Positions 26,541-34,742 of a stretch of 64,000 nt of DNA are shown in pieces; positions within the stretch are counted from its first letter, which is position 1; each line of letters starts with the position of its first letter. Location: positions 7,638,744 through 7,702,743 of the forward strand of contig NC_016609.1 in NCBI RefSeq assembly GCF_000246855.1. The letters are read 5' to 3'. Both the position numbers and the translations under genes were made by a program. A model generated the notes under the pieces. The model saw only the letters and a program-made list of their open reading frames with translations. It had not been told where the DNA came from and did not search any database. The stretch is from Niastella koreensis GR20-10 (GTDB taxonomy: Bacteria > Bacteroidota > Bacteroidia > Chitinophagales > Chitinophagaceae).

Positions 26541-26648
26541 ATGAAGCTTAGTCCAAAAGGCCTGGGTAAAAGGCTTGGGTTACATATTATAATCCCGGTA
26601 GTATACGCACTCGCATTACTGGCAATTTTTATTTTCAATAAAAACTAA
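26541..26648 (+). CDS. 35-residue single-span membrane peptide
   Basis: ATG at 26541 to TAA at 26646-26648 encodes a basic N-terminus (MKLSPKGLGKRLGLH) followed by one hydrophobic span (IIIPVVYALALLAIFIF) and a short NKN tail. It is too short for most gene callers. Its position 27 bp after the HTH gene and the clear basic-then-hydrophobic design suggest a real co-transcribed peptide. It could be a small membrane toxin or regulator, but I recognise no family. Confidence 0.55.
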   Translation: MKLSPKGLGKRLGLHIIIPVVYALALLAIFIFNKN

Positions 26649-26671
26649 AAGAATAAATTATTTTAGGGAAC

Positions 26672-27475
26672 TCATAGCTCCCTTTTCTGTCTATCCCTGA
26701 TAAAAGTGGCCACCTCAACCATGGGTGCTATCCAGATGTCTTTTTCATGTTGTTTCAGGTAATGTAATAACACGCTGTGTGCGTGCAGGGATACATTCAG
26801 GTCATGGCCGCCACCAACACCATGGAAGACGATCACCAGCAGGCCCCGTTTTGCTTCGGCTTCCATTACCCATTGTATCATGGATTCGCCTGAATCATTA
26901 TTAGCGCCATAACCGGGCATGTTATAAAGATCAACATGGTCAATAGTAGGAATGTCGCCTGCTACGCCACGCGCGCCGGTAAAATCCTTGCGCAAGGAAT
27001 CGAGATACGCCGTATCGTGTATTTTGTTATCGCCACAGGGAAAAGCAAAAGTGCGGTTTGTTTTTCCGTCGATCGCAGTCAATACAGCATTCATGGCAAG
27101 AATTTCATTGGTGATCCGGCGCATGGAGTACTTGTTCATGTCATAATCGGCGGTAACAAACTCTCTTCCGGGCCGGCCGCCTTCGCAGGGATGAAACAGG
27201 GTATGATTGCCCAGCTCATGGCCTTTGGCTGCCGCTGCACGCCAGGCTGGTATTTGTGACTGCAGGTGACCCTGGTAGTCGGCAACATAAAAAGTGCCTT
27301 TCAATCCCAGGGAATCCAATGCAGGGAGTACATTGGTGATGTCAATATCCAGTCCATCGTCGTAGGTTAACACAACGGCGCATTTCTTTCCCTTCCAGGG
27401 TTGATTGTTTTGAGCGGAGACATTTGTTGCAAGAAAGGTGAAGAGCAATATTATGGCAATCGTTTTTATGGTCAT
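26672..27475 (-). CDS. Secreted polysaccharide deacetylase (NodB fold)
   Basis: About 267 residues from MTIKTIAIILLFTFLATNVSA, a signal peptide. The frame continues upstream to 27997, but that part overlaps the exonuclease gene antisense and has no protein-like features. NodB motifs: AVVLTYDDGLD (catalytic Asp pair), HELGNHTLFHPC (metal-binding His pair), FAFPCGDN, and LLVIVFHGVGGGHDLN (the distal His). It should remove acetyl or related groups from a polysaccharide or peptidoglycan in the periplasm or outside the cell. No PUL gene is immediately adjacent. Confidence 0.85.
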   Translation of the reverse strand: MTIKTIAIILLFTFLATNVSAQNNQPWKGKKCAVVLTYDDGLDIDITNVLPALDSLGLKGTFYVADYQGHLQSQIPAWRAAAAKGHELGNHTLFHPCEGGRPGREFVTADYDMNKYSMRRITNEILAMNAVLTAIDGKTNRTFAFPCGDNKIHDTAYLDSLRKDFTGARGVAGDIPTIDHVDLYNMPGYGANNDSGESMIQWVMEAEAKRGLLVIVFHGVGGGHDLNVSLHAHSVLLHYLKQHEKDIWIAPMVEVATFIRDRQKREL

Positions 27476-27556
27476 ATGGTATTTGCGTTTATTGGCAATA
27501 TAAACGCATTTTTTTATTATTTTGGCCGCGATTAGCAGATTAAAACAAATGATTAT

Positions 27557-28075
27557 ATGGCCTATATAATGGTTGATGTAGAAACGGATGGCCCCATACC
27601 TGGTGATTTCTCCATGATCTCGTTCGGCGCTGTGCTGGTTGATGAACAGCTGGATAAAACATTTTACGGACAACTGAAACCCATCTCTGAACAATATATC
27701 CCCGAGGCATTGGCTGTTTCCGGATTCAGCAGGCAGGAAACCCTTGCATTTGATGATCCCCAAACGGTGATGACCAACTTCGCGGCCTGGATCAAAATCA
27801 CGGCTAAAGACAGACCGGTATTCATCAGTGATAATAACGGATTCGACTGGATGTTTATCTGCTGGTACTTTCATCATTTTACCAAGGCCAACCCGTTTGG
27901 GTTTAGCTCCCAGAACCTGGGCAGTTTGTACAAAGGACTGGTAAAAGACACCTTTCAGAATTTTAAACACCTGCGTAAAACAAAGCATACCCATCACCCG
28001 GTTGATGATGCCAAAGGGAATGCTGAGGCGTTATTGACGTTGAAAAAAGAGCATGGGTTGAAGATTAAATTTTAA
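27557..28075 (+). CDS. 3'-5' exonuclease, DEDD (RNase T-like) family
   Basis: 172 residues. The DEDD acidic residues are visible: Asp and Glu in MVDVETDG (Exo I), Asp in FISDNNGFDWMF (Exo II), and HHPVDDAKGNAEALL (Exo III, with the H-x4-D arrangement of DEDDh enzymes). Cytoplasmic. Such small proteins degrade single-stranded RNA or DNA 3' ends. It resembles stand-alone exoribonuclease-like proteins rather than DnaQ. It is divergent from the deacetylase and followed by the 62-bp palindrome array. Confidence 0.8.
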   Translation: MAYIMVDVETDGPIPGDFSMISFGAVLVDEQLDKTFYGQLKPISEQYIPEALAVSGFSRQETLAFDDPQTVMTNFAAWIKITAKDRPVFISDNNGFDWMFICWYFHHFTKANPFGFSSQNLGSLYKGLVKDTFQNFKHLRKTKHTHHPVDDAKGNAEALLTLKKEHGLKIKF

Positions 28076-28117
28076 AGTGGCATCCAATAGAACAATATAT
28101 GTCACTTAAAGAATTTT

Positions 28118-28410
28118 GCCATCACTTAATTGTTTAAGCGTGACACTTTACCGATTAAATGATATACTTAATTCTTTTTGCCATCATTTAATTGATTAAG
28201 TGATGCCATTTGATCGTTTAAATGATGCAGTAATTTTTTTTCGCTTTCACTTAATTGAATAACTGACATCATTTGATCGATTAAAGGATACGATAATTTC
28301 TTGCTGCTATCACTTATTGTTTAAGTGATAGCATTTGATCGTTTAAATGATGCAGTAATTTCTTTTTGCGATCGTTTAATTTTTAAAGTGATATACTTTA
28401 TCGTTAAAGC
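28118..28410. repeat. Tandem array of about 4.7 units of 62-63 bp, each with two palindromes
   Basis: Units begin at 28118, 28180, 28243, 28306 and 28368 (the last incomplete), so the period is 62, 63, 63, 62. Each starts GC(C/T)(A/T)TCA(C/T)TTAATTG. Each contains two near-palindromic boxes, such as ATCACTTAATTGTTTAAG and CATTTGATCGTTTAAATGATG, separated by AT-rich sequence. The units are diverged, not identical. No gene is visible in the array, and it lies in a 690-bp gap between the exonuclease and the Fn3-like gene. A further half-unit may precede it at 28095-28117. Confidence 0.8.
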
Positions 28411-28764
28411 AACTTTATGCTTGGTTATCCGATCTGGCATTAATGCTTTGTTTGATCCATAACGTAAGAGGGAACTGCGCCTACTTATTAATCTTATTCA
28501 CTGCTCTTTAAACGTGTACATAGAACGGAAACCATGCATCACGCAAACATTCCTTCGCGAATACTCATCAAACACGTACGGATACGAATAATCTACCAGC
28601 GAATACTCATCGGCTTACTTCTTATTTGCTTCCTCATTTATTTTTGAACTACAACAACGGCATTGATATCCGTTATAATTATTGGCCAATACAATTGGTT
28701 TCAGGTACTGATTTAATAGCATGTTCTGGAATTTCTATTATTAAACAATTAAAAATCAAAAATT
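28411..28764. other. Intergenic region, no gene seen
   Basis: AT-rich sequence between the palindrome array and the Fn3-like gene. It contains short direct repeats (GCGAATACTCATC at 28557-28569 and again at 28600-28612). The upstream part of the Fn3-like promoter should be near 28700-28764. No RNA gene recognised. Confidence 0.4.
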
Positions 28765-29376
28765 ATGAAAAGGGTAAGAATCATCTTGACATTTATTTAT
28801 TGTCGCGCCGGTGACCTCGTTAAAATATCCCGCCGCATTTTAGACAGTATGAAAGGCAATGCGCAATTTCCTAATCCAACGCCTGCCTTGACAGATGTTG
28901 AAAAAAAGCTGGAAGAGTACCTGGTATCTTTATCAGATGCCGGCGGTAGGGACAGAGAAAAGGTAGCTATCAAAGATAACAAACAAGCCGAACTGAGGCA
29001 GTTACTGACAGAGCTGGCTCATTACGTAACCCAAACCTGCAAGGGCGATAAGGCTATGCTTTTAAGCAGTGGATTTGATATAAACGCTGAAAAAAGCAGT
29101 TCACAGAATGCGCCGCAGAAGCTGCAAGCCGAGATGGCCATACCTGGTCAGGTTACTACCCGGGTAAAAAGGGTAACCAAAGCAAGGGCTTACGTACATC
29201 AGATCACCGCAGACCCATTGACGCCCCAAAGTGTGTGGACAAGCGAAACAACGCTAAAACCCGAACATACTTTCACCGGCCTTGCATCGGCGTCAAAGGT
29301 TTGGCTCCGTGTTATAGTCATCGATAGATCCGGCAAACAGATCGTTTGGGAGCCTGTTGTCCGCATTGTACAGTAA
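28765..29376 (+). CDS. Fibronectin type III-like domain protein of unknown function
   Basis: 203 residues. The N-terminal half is helical (DLVKISRRILDSMKGNAQFP, LLTELAHYVTQTCKGDKAML). The C-terminal half is a beta-sandwich (KARAYVHQITADPLTPQSVW, KVWLRVIVIDRSGKQIVWEP) of the Fn3-like sort seen in a common Bacteroidota family. There is no convincing signal peptide. A strong terminator follows at 29395. The role is unknown; similar proteins are often found as isolated, horizontally variable genes. Confidence 0.6.
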   Translation: MKRVRIILTFIYCRAGDLVKISRRILDSMKGNAQFPNPTPALTDVEKKLEEYLVSLSDAGGRDREKVAIKDNKQAELRQLLTELAHYVTQTCKGDKAMLLSSGFDINAEKSSSQNAPQKLQAEMAIPGQVTTRVKRVTKARAYVHQITADPLTPQSVWTSETTLKPEHTFTGLASASKVWLRVIVIDRSGKQIVWEPVVRIVQ

Positions 29377-29394
29377 ACATCTATTATTTAAGCA

Positions 29395-29430
29395 AACCGG
29401 CCCCGGGGTATCGGGGCCGGTTAATTTATT
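29395..29430 (+). terminator. Strong GC-rich terminator after the Fn3-like gene
   Basis: AACCGGCCCCG (29395-29405) pairs with CGGGGCCGGTT (29412-29422) over a 6-base loop, followed by AATTTATTTTTT. The stem and its flank are almost identical to the terminator at 31720-31755, 2.3 kb downstream. Confidence 0.9.
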
Positions 29431-29716
29431 TTTTACTCCAACGAATACTTACACGAAAACAATGATCTTGATCTTAGTCAATAATAAACACACCTTCTCA
29501 TCGTTTTGAAATGTACCCTAAACTCCTTTGTATGCCACTGCTTGTCTTTTCTAACGCTCACGCTATCGCGTTTCATCATGGAAACTTTTTATCAAGATCT
29601 ATTTATTTTTTAGTACAAACTTCCTTTTATCCATGCGATTAAACCCGTAGCTCAGCTAGGATCATACTCAACTTATAGCAATTTATACCTAACTACACGT
29701 TAATCAAATTTTTGAC
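29431..29716. other. Intergenic region with a short tRNA-like segment
   Basis: AT-rich sequence before the HNH operon. No gene. CCCGTAGCTCAGCTAGGA at 29645-29662 looks like the 5' end and D-arm of a tRNA, but the rest of a tRNA is absent. TTTTTGACATG immediately precedes the HNH start codon and may be promoter or leader. Confidence 0.35.
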
Positions 29717-30115
29717 ATGAACGATCCCTTATACAACAGATATAGATATATTTCTTTCAAAGGCACTAACGTTTATCGCCGATTTTTTTCTGAACAATCA
29801 GATCAATCTTTGAAACAGCAGCCGTTTTCAGGCAATAACCAAGAAATACCGGCTCATGGTAGTTATGGTGCTTTATTGTTCGATCCCCGTTGGAAAGAAA
29901 AAAGAGAAGAAATCTTAAAGAGAGATGCTAATCAATGTGTTTTATGCAAAAGCGACCATAACGTGCAGGTACACCACCGGCAATATCATTTTATAATTAG
30001 AGATAATCAGTTTAAACCTCCATGGGATTATAATGATTATTTATTAATCACTCTTTGTGAATCATGCCATAAAAGAGGCCATAACAAATATAAAGTACCA
30101 ACTATAACTATTTAA
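29717..30115 (+). CDS. HNH endonuclease-fold protein
   Basis: 132 residues. The HNH/zinc signature is complete: RDANQCVLCKSDHNVQVHHR (first Cys pair and the catalytic HH), then LLITLCESCHKRGHNK (second Cys pair and His). The N-terminal 60 residues are polar and variable. It should be a metal-dependent DNA nuclease in the cytoplasm. It starts a tight plus-strand operon (10 bp to the next gene, 11 bp to the DUF4407 gene), so it probably acts with these two proteins. Standalone HNH proteins occur in phage, mobile-element and defence loci. No partner here identifies which. Confidence 0.8.
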   Translation: MNDPLYNRYRYISFKGTNVYRRFFSEQSDQSLKQQPFSGNNQEIPAHGSYGALLFDPRWKEKREEILKRDANQCVLCKSDHNVQVHHRQYHFIIRDNQFKPPWDYNDYLLITLCESCHKRGHNKYKVPTITI

Positions 30116-30125
30116 AAATTAATTC

Positions 30126-30704
30126 ATGGGATTATTTAGTTTCTTTAACAATAAAAACGGCCATTCAAATGGATTAAATGGCTCGACATTACCCATAGGT
30201 CATGATTATCCAGAAGTACCGGAAAAGTTATTTATAGAGAAAGAAGCCCCCAAAGAAAACAAGCCCGAGGGAACTCCTATTACTGCCACCTCAGAAAATA
30301 ATATAGACCTACTGTTTAAATTCCTGGACCGCAATCACGAGTCAAGTGGATATGATGACGCATTAATTAATCCTGACACAAGCCATATGGAACAAAGGAT
30401 CCAGGCAATAAAAAACGAATTTGAAAGAACGATCAGGAAAGTTAAAACCTACTATGAAGACTTCATAAAGGAAATTGAGTTTCACATTATCAGCCGAAGC
30501 CGTAACGGAATGATTGACACAGTTGAAGAGTTAACTATGAAGAAAGAAATAGCTGAAAGTCATATCAGGAAGGTTTTAGAGATTGATGAAGATGCCAAAA
30601 ACAACCGAGGTGACAGCCAGGGCATCGTTATGAGTTATACAAGAGGTTTCAAAAATGGATTAGCTGCTATTTCTCATCATTCGATATTAAAAAGAAAACT
30701 CTAA
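30126..30704 (+). CDS. Hypothetical charged helical protein
   Basis: 192 residues, not recognised. A polar, probably disordered N-terminus (GLFSFFNNKNGHSNGLNGS) leads to helices rich in Glu, Lys and Arg (MEQRIQAIKNEFERTIRKVK, EELTMKKEIAESHIRKVLEI) that look coiled-coil forming. No membrane segment, signal peptide or enzymatic motif. It lies between the HNH and DUF4407 genes and is presumably an adaptor between nuclease and membrane protein (speculative). Confidence 0.6.
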   Translation: MGLFSFFNNKNGHSNGLNGSTLPIGHDYPEVPEKLFIEKEAPKENKPEGTPITATSENNIDLLFKFLDRNHESSGYDDALINPDTSHMEQRIQAIKNEFERTIRKVKTYYEDFIKEIEFHIISRSRNGMIDTVEELTMKKEIAESHIRKVLEIDEDAKNNRGDSQGIVMSYTRGFKNGLAAISHHSILKRKL

Positions 30705-30715
30705 AACTATTAATT

Positions 30716-31711
30716 ATGAGAAATTGGTGGATAAAATTCGGCTGCTTCTTAACTGGTTATAATTATGGAATAGTGAGGACTTCAAGCGAAGTTTCATCGA
30801 AGGCGGTAAAGAAATACACATCGGCCATGTTAATTGTATGTATTCTTTGGTCGTTTGTGGGTTTTATGTTTACGCAACGCTATTTACGCGGTAACATCTG
30901 GGGTTCCGTCGCCGGGTCGGCATTAATGGTTGTAATCATTGTTCAGATAGAACGGCAAATCATCTTATCGTTAGCTCGTAACAGGTGGTTATACATTTCC
31001 AGGGGGATCCTAGCTGCATTGATGGCCATCCTGGGAACAATCATCATTGATCAAATTATTTTTAAAGAAGATATTGAACTTGAAAAAATAACATTTATTC
31101 AGAAAAGAGTAGATCAAGGGTTACCTCCTAAAACTCAAGAGTTGAATACTCAAATTGCCTCAATCGATACTGCCATTCTAAAAAAAGAAGCCGACAGAAG
31201 CCAATTGATCGATGAAGTAACTAAAACTCCTTACATTAAAACTACTTCAACCCAAAGTTCCCCTATTAAAAAGCAAACTACAATTAAAGACTCTTCCGGG
31301 AAAATCATTACAACTGAACAGGTAGTAAATTCTACGTCTGTATCTGTTACAACTGTCCCCAATCCTAAATTTACCTTAATAGCGACTTTAGATCAAACGA
31401 TTTCCAATTTACGTACTGACAAGAGCAAGAAGGATAGTGCGCTATTAAATATTAGACCTGAACTGGAAAAACAAATTTCTTCAAAAATTGGATTTCTAGA
31501 TGAGTTGGAGATTATGTGTAAATTAATCACAGGATCAGGAGTCGCCTTTTTTGTTTGGATTATATGGTTCCTTTTCCTGATGTGGTTGGAAATGCTTGTA
31601 TTGATTAGCAAACTAACTGATGCGAAAAGCGATTATGAGGAAACAATAAAACACCAAATGAATCTTCAAATGAAAAAACTGGAAGCACTTGCCAAATTAG
31701 CTCATCAATAA
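30716..31711 (+). CDS. DUF4407-domain membrane protein
   Basis: 331 residues. Three TM helices near the N-terminus (about residues 36-54, 62-78 and 91-112), with the conserved IERQI motif after the second. A long polar region at about 115-265 contains coiled-coil and Ser/Thr-rich stretches. A fourth TM helix lies at about 276-300 (FFVWIIWFLFLMWLEMLVLI), then a cytoplasmic helical tail (MNLQMKKLEALAKLA). This is the DUF4407 architecture. Function is unknown. As last gene of the HNH operon it may be a membrane sensor or effector, which is inference. A terminator follows directly. Confidence 0.75.
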   Translation: MRNWWIKFGCFLTGYNYGIVRTSSEVSSKAVKKYTSAMLIVCILWSFVGFMFTQRYLRGNIWGSVAGSALMVVIIVQIERQIILSLARNRWLYISRGILAALMAILGTIIIDQIIFKEDIELEKITFIQKRVDQGLPPKTQELNTQIASIDTAILKKEADRSQLIDEVTKTPYIKTTSTQSSPIKKQTTIKDSSGKIITTEQVVNSTSVSVTTVPNPKFTLIATLDQTISNLRTDKSKKDSALLNIRPELEKQISSKIGFLDELEIMCKLITGSGVAFFVWIIWFLFLMWLEMLVLISKLTDAKSDYEETIKHQMNLQMKKLEALAKLAHQ

Positions 31712-31719
31712 TAAATAAA

Positions 31720-31755
31720 TTAACCGGCCCGATATCTCGGGGCCGGTTAATTTAT
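31720..31755. terminator. Bidirectional terminator, copy of the one at 29395
   Basis: TAACCGGCCC (31721-31730) pairs with GGGCCGGTTA (31740-31749), and the loop side pairs further (CCCGA/TCGGG). Followed by ATTTATTATT on the plus strand and by AT-rich sequence on the minus strand. It separates the convergent DUF4407 gene and the lipoprotein array. Confidence 0.85.
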
Positions 31756-31761
31756 TATTGC

Positions 31762-32730
31762 TCAATTTTCCGCTATAATATATTCCCGCGTAGTAGCTAT
31801 GGAATCTTTCGTCCCATCTGGCTTATAATATTGAAATGTTATCGGCACAGTATACTTGCCAGGTTTGCCGGCAGCAATAAATTTATAAACAGCTGTTGCA
31901 CATTCACCAACCTGCACTTCTTTTCCATCGATGGTAATCCGGGGTTTCATAGCATCAATGAATTGGCCAACGGCAGCTGTAACTTCTATGGCCTGACCAG
32001 CTTTCACATAGCTGCTGCTTAAGATTGCAACGGCTTTAAATAAATCATACCTTACAATACATCCATGAAAGGAAGCTCTGAAATCGCAATATGTAATAAA
32101 TTCCTTTTCTGTTGCCAACACATCAGCTTCTATTTTATTCAACATAATCATGGCCATTAACGCTGAAGTTCTGCCGAAGCTTTTTTCCAACCATTTCTTT
32201 TTATAATCAACTTTCTTATCTGCCGGTAAACTGTCCCGGTAGGCTGGTAGTAATGGACCAGTTTCTAAAATATGGCCGATTTCGCTACGCCTATAGTATT
32301 CTAACTTCTTTTCCTCGGGAGTCAATATACTCGAAGCGCTATCTTTGAAGTCGGTTAATTTATTCAACAACTGTTGACCAACTCCATCTTCATTATGCAG
32401 TTGTTTTGTCAGCTCAACATAGTCCTTTTTTAAACTATCCGACTGGGTTATCAATTCGCTTTTTATATTCTTTATAAAATTACCAAGGCTGTCAGCATAT
32501 TGTTTTATCTGCTTCGCCCTGGCGAGCCATAGCGCGGGGTGATCAGCATCCCGGGGATCCTTTTGTCTTTCCAACAATTCCTCGTAAACCATATCACCCG
32601 CCTCCTGCATAACGCCATTCGCATACTCCAGGCTCTGGTTAACTGCTATCAACTGATCGGGATTTTCTTCCGGCCTGCAACCAATCAGCAATACAATAAT
32701 AACGGCAGGGACTATAAGGGCTTTTTTCAT
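31762..32730 (-). CDS. GldM-like lipoprotein, paralogue 4 of 4
   Basis: 322 residues. Lipoprotein signal (KKALIVPAVIIVLLIGC) with a perfect LIGC lipobox followed by RPEEN. Residues about 25-205 are helical (KQIKQYADSLGNFIKNIKSE, SFGRTSALMAMIMLNKIEAD) and match the D1 layout of GldM. Residues about 215-322 form a beta-domain with GldM D2-like marks: ILSSSYVKAGQAIEVTAAVG, KPRITIDGKEV, AVYKFIAAGKPGKYTVPI. GldM is the periplasmic shaft of the type IX secretion/gliding motor. Here the N-terminal TM helix is replaced by a lipid anchor and domains D3-D4 are missing. It is last in the four-gene array, 40 bp after paralogue 3. Confidence 0.7.
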   Translation of the reverse strand: MKKALIVPAVIIVLLIGCRPEENPDQLIAVNQSLEYANGVMQEAGDMVYEELLERQKDPRDADHPALWLARAKQIKQYADSLGNFIKNIKSELITQSDSLKKDYVELTKQLHNEDGVGQQLLNKLTDFKDSASSILTPEEKKLEYYRRSEIGHILETGPLLPAYRDSLPADKKVDYKKKWLEKSFGRTSALMAMIMLNKIEADVLATEKEFITYCDFRASFHGCIVRYDLFKAVAILSSSYVKAGQAIEVTAAVGQFIDAMKPRITIDGKEVQVGECATAVYKFIAAGKPGKYTVPITFQYYKPDGTKDSIATTREYIIAEN

Positions 32731-32770
32731 TGTATAAATCTAAGAAGGTTTCAGTTCATTGTTTAAGGGG

Positions 32771-33745
32771 TTAATTTTCAGCTATTATATATTTCGCATT
32801 CTTTGATACGGTCTGCTTAGAGCCATCAACTTTAGTAAATTCAATTGTCACTGGTACCGAATGCCTCCCGGGCTTCCCGGTGGCAACAAATTTGTATTCG
32901 GCTACTCCTTCAGCATCCAACGCCACCTCTTTTCCATCGATGGTGATCCGGCCCTTTGAAACAACAGTAAATGAGCCAACACCGGCGTACACATCTATTG
33001 GTTGGCCAGCTTTCACATAGCTACTGCTTAAGGTTGCAATCACCCTAAACATGCTGTATGTTTCAACAAATCCCCTTGAATGCCGGCTCTGACAATAATC
33101 AATAAAATGCTTTTCACTTGTCAATACATCGCTCTCTACCTTATTTAATGCGATCATCACCATTAAGGTGGAATTGCTGCCAAAGCTTCCTTCCAACCAT
33201 TTCTTTTTATAGTTGTACTGCTGATCTACTGACAAATTATCTTCATATTGTGGTAGCAACGGAGCAGTTTTGAGATAGCGTTTAAAATCACTTATAAAAT
33301 AAGAGCGGGTTACAGTATCCTCACCCGAATAGATCACTACGGGACAACTGTCTTTAAATGAAATCAGTTTATTCAATAGCTGATTCCCCAGGCCATTAAT
33401 ATCATTTAATTGCTTTACCACTGGCACATGCTCTTTCTTCAAACCATCTGACTGTTTGATAAGATCTGATTTTATAATTTTAAGCAGGCCTTTAACGCTG
33501 TCTGCGAACGATTTGATCCGTTTTGATTTAATCTTCCATTTTTCTGTATAAACTGCGATATTCACATCCGGCTCCCCTGCCATTAAATCTTCATACCCTA
33601 ATGTATTTGCATCATTTAATGCTTCATTAGCGAATTCCATACTCCGGTTGATCGCCTTCAATTGCTTCCGGTTTTCCTCTGGTCGGCAACCAATCAACAA
33701 AACGACAATAACGGCTGAAATGATAAGGGCTTTTTTCATTGTCAT
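32771..33745 (-). CDS. GldM-like lipoprotein, paralogue 3 of 4
   Basis: 324 residues, with the same layout as its three neighbours: lipobox LIGC followed by RPEEN, helical D1-like region (KRIKSFADSVKGLLKIIKSD), and D2-like region (TLSSSYVKAGQPIDVYAGVG, KGRITIDGKEVALDAEG, EYKFVATGKPGRHSVPV). Met1 or Met3 may be the start (MTMKKALI). It is most similar by eye to paralogue 1 (shared LLKIIKSDLIKQSD and HVPVVKQL-like strings). The gap to paralogue 2 is 5 bp, so the array is one transcription unit. A GldM relationship is judged from motif resemblance, not a search. Confidence 0.7.
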   Translation of the reverse strand: MTMKKALIISAVIVVLLIGCRPEENRKQLKAINRSMEFANEALNDANTLGYEDLMAGEPDVNIAVYTEKWKIKSKRIKSFADSVKGLLKIIKSDLIKQSDGLKKEHVPVVKQLNDINGLGNQLLNKLISFKDSCPVVIYSGEDTVTRSYFISDFKRYLKTAPLLPQYEDNLSVDQQYNYKKKWLEGSFGSNSTLMVMIALNKVESDVLTSEKHFIDYCQSRHSRGFVETYSMFRVIATLSSSYVKAGQPIDVYAGVGSFTVVSKGRITIDGKEVALDAEGVAEYKFVATGKPGRHSVPVTIEFTKVDGSKQTVSKNAKYIIAEN

Positions 33746-33750
33746 AAGTA

Positions 33751-34731
33751 TTATTTCTCCGCTATAATATATTCTATATTTTTTGTCATCCGTAACTGTT
33801 CTCCATCGGATCTATAAAAATCTATTAATACCGGTATCTTGTGTTTCCCCGGTTTGCCAATAGCCCTGAAACTATATACTGCAGCATCCTCGCTGTTTAC
33901 TTTTATTTCTTTACCATTTATTGTTATTTTAGGTTGACAACTTGCAACAATCTGGGTTATCCCTGCAGTAATTTCAACCGTTTGTCCCGACTTCACATAA
34001 CTACTATTGATAATTGCAAATGGATGAGGCTGTCTGCGAAGCCCACATGTCACTACATCAGGCATTTTACTAAAGAAATAACTTACCAAAGACCTTTCAG
34101 TTACCAGCACTTCGTTTTCTATTTTATTAAGCTGCATCATGGTCAACAATGAATTGTTGCCGGCAAAACTCTCCTCCATCCATTTCTTTTTATAAATACT
34201 GCGCTGTGCGGCTGATAAACTATCCCTATAACCTAGCAACAATGGAATGGAGTCGAGTATGAGGCCAAGGTCTCGTTTTAAGTCGGTAATAAGGTATGGC
34301 TGATCAAAAAAGTCATTAACCCTAAAAATGGCCGGAATACTCTCTTTAAATACTGCCAGCTTATTAACCAATTCATTTCCTTTTCCATTGATGTCATACA
34401 GTTGTTCTACTATGGGGGCATTTGCCTTTCTTAAGCTGTCTGATTGTTTTAGTAAATCAATTTTTAAGTTTTCAATTAAACCTGTAATGCTATCGACACG
34501 TTTTTTTATCATAGCCACCCGGGGCCCCCATATTTCAGCATTACCGTGTGTTAACGGATCTTTTAACTTCTCTACAATTGCCTCATCGTATAATTTAATG
34601 TCCATTTGCATTACAACGTTGGAATGCTGTAAACACTGATTTATGGATCTTAATTGGCCCGCGTTCTCCTGCTGCCGGCAGGCAGTAAGTAATAAAATAG
34701 CAACGGCAAAGGCTAGAAGGTTTCTGTTCAT
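33751..34731 (-). CDS. GldM-like lipoprotein, paralogue 2 of 4
   Basis: 326 residues. Lipobox LTAC followed by RQQEN. It is the most diverged of the four, yet keeps the same pattern: helical N-terminal half (IKKRVDSITGLIENLKIDLL, MMQLNKIENEVLVTERSLVS) and a beta-domain with IINSSYVKSGQTVEITAGIT, QPKITINGKEIKV and FRAIGKPGKHKIPVLIDFYR. SSYVKSGQ and KITINGKE are closest to the canonical GldM D2 (SSKYVMAGDKVEITAG-like). It lies 11 bp after paralogue 1. Confidence 0.7.
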   Translation of the reverse strand: MNRNLLAFAVAILLLTACRQQENAGQLRSINQCLQHSNVVMQMDIKLYDEAIVEKLKDPLTHGNAEIWGPRVAMIKKRVDSITGLIENLKIDLLKQSDSLRKANAPIVEQLYDINGKGNELVNKLAVFKESIPAIFRVNDFFDQPYLITDLKRDLGLILDSIPLLLGYRDSLSAAQRSIYKKKWMEESFAGNNSLLTMMQLNKIENEVLVTERSLVSYFFSKMPDVVTCGLRRQPHPFAIINSSYVKSGQTVEITAGITQIVASCQPKITINGKEIKVNSEDAAVYSFRAIGKPGKHKIPVLIDFYRSDGEQLRMTKNIEYIIAEK

Positions 34732-34742
34732 TGTTTAAGGGA

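Noticed and set aside
27476-27997. N-terminal extension of the deacetylase frame (about 174 codons)
   Set aside because: It lies antisense to the exonuclease gene, is low in protein character, and the signal peptide begins at 27475.
28118-28410. CRISPR array
   Set aside because: The units are diverged along their whole length, with no constant repeat and unique spacers, and no cas genes are present.
29645-29720. Complete tRNA gene
   Set aside because: Only the acceptor start and D-arm resemble a tRNA; there is no closing D-stem GAGC, anticodon stem or T arm.
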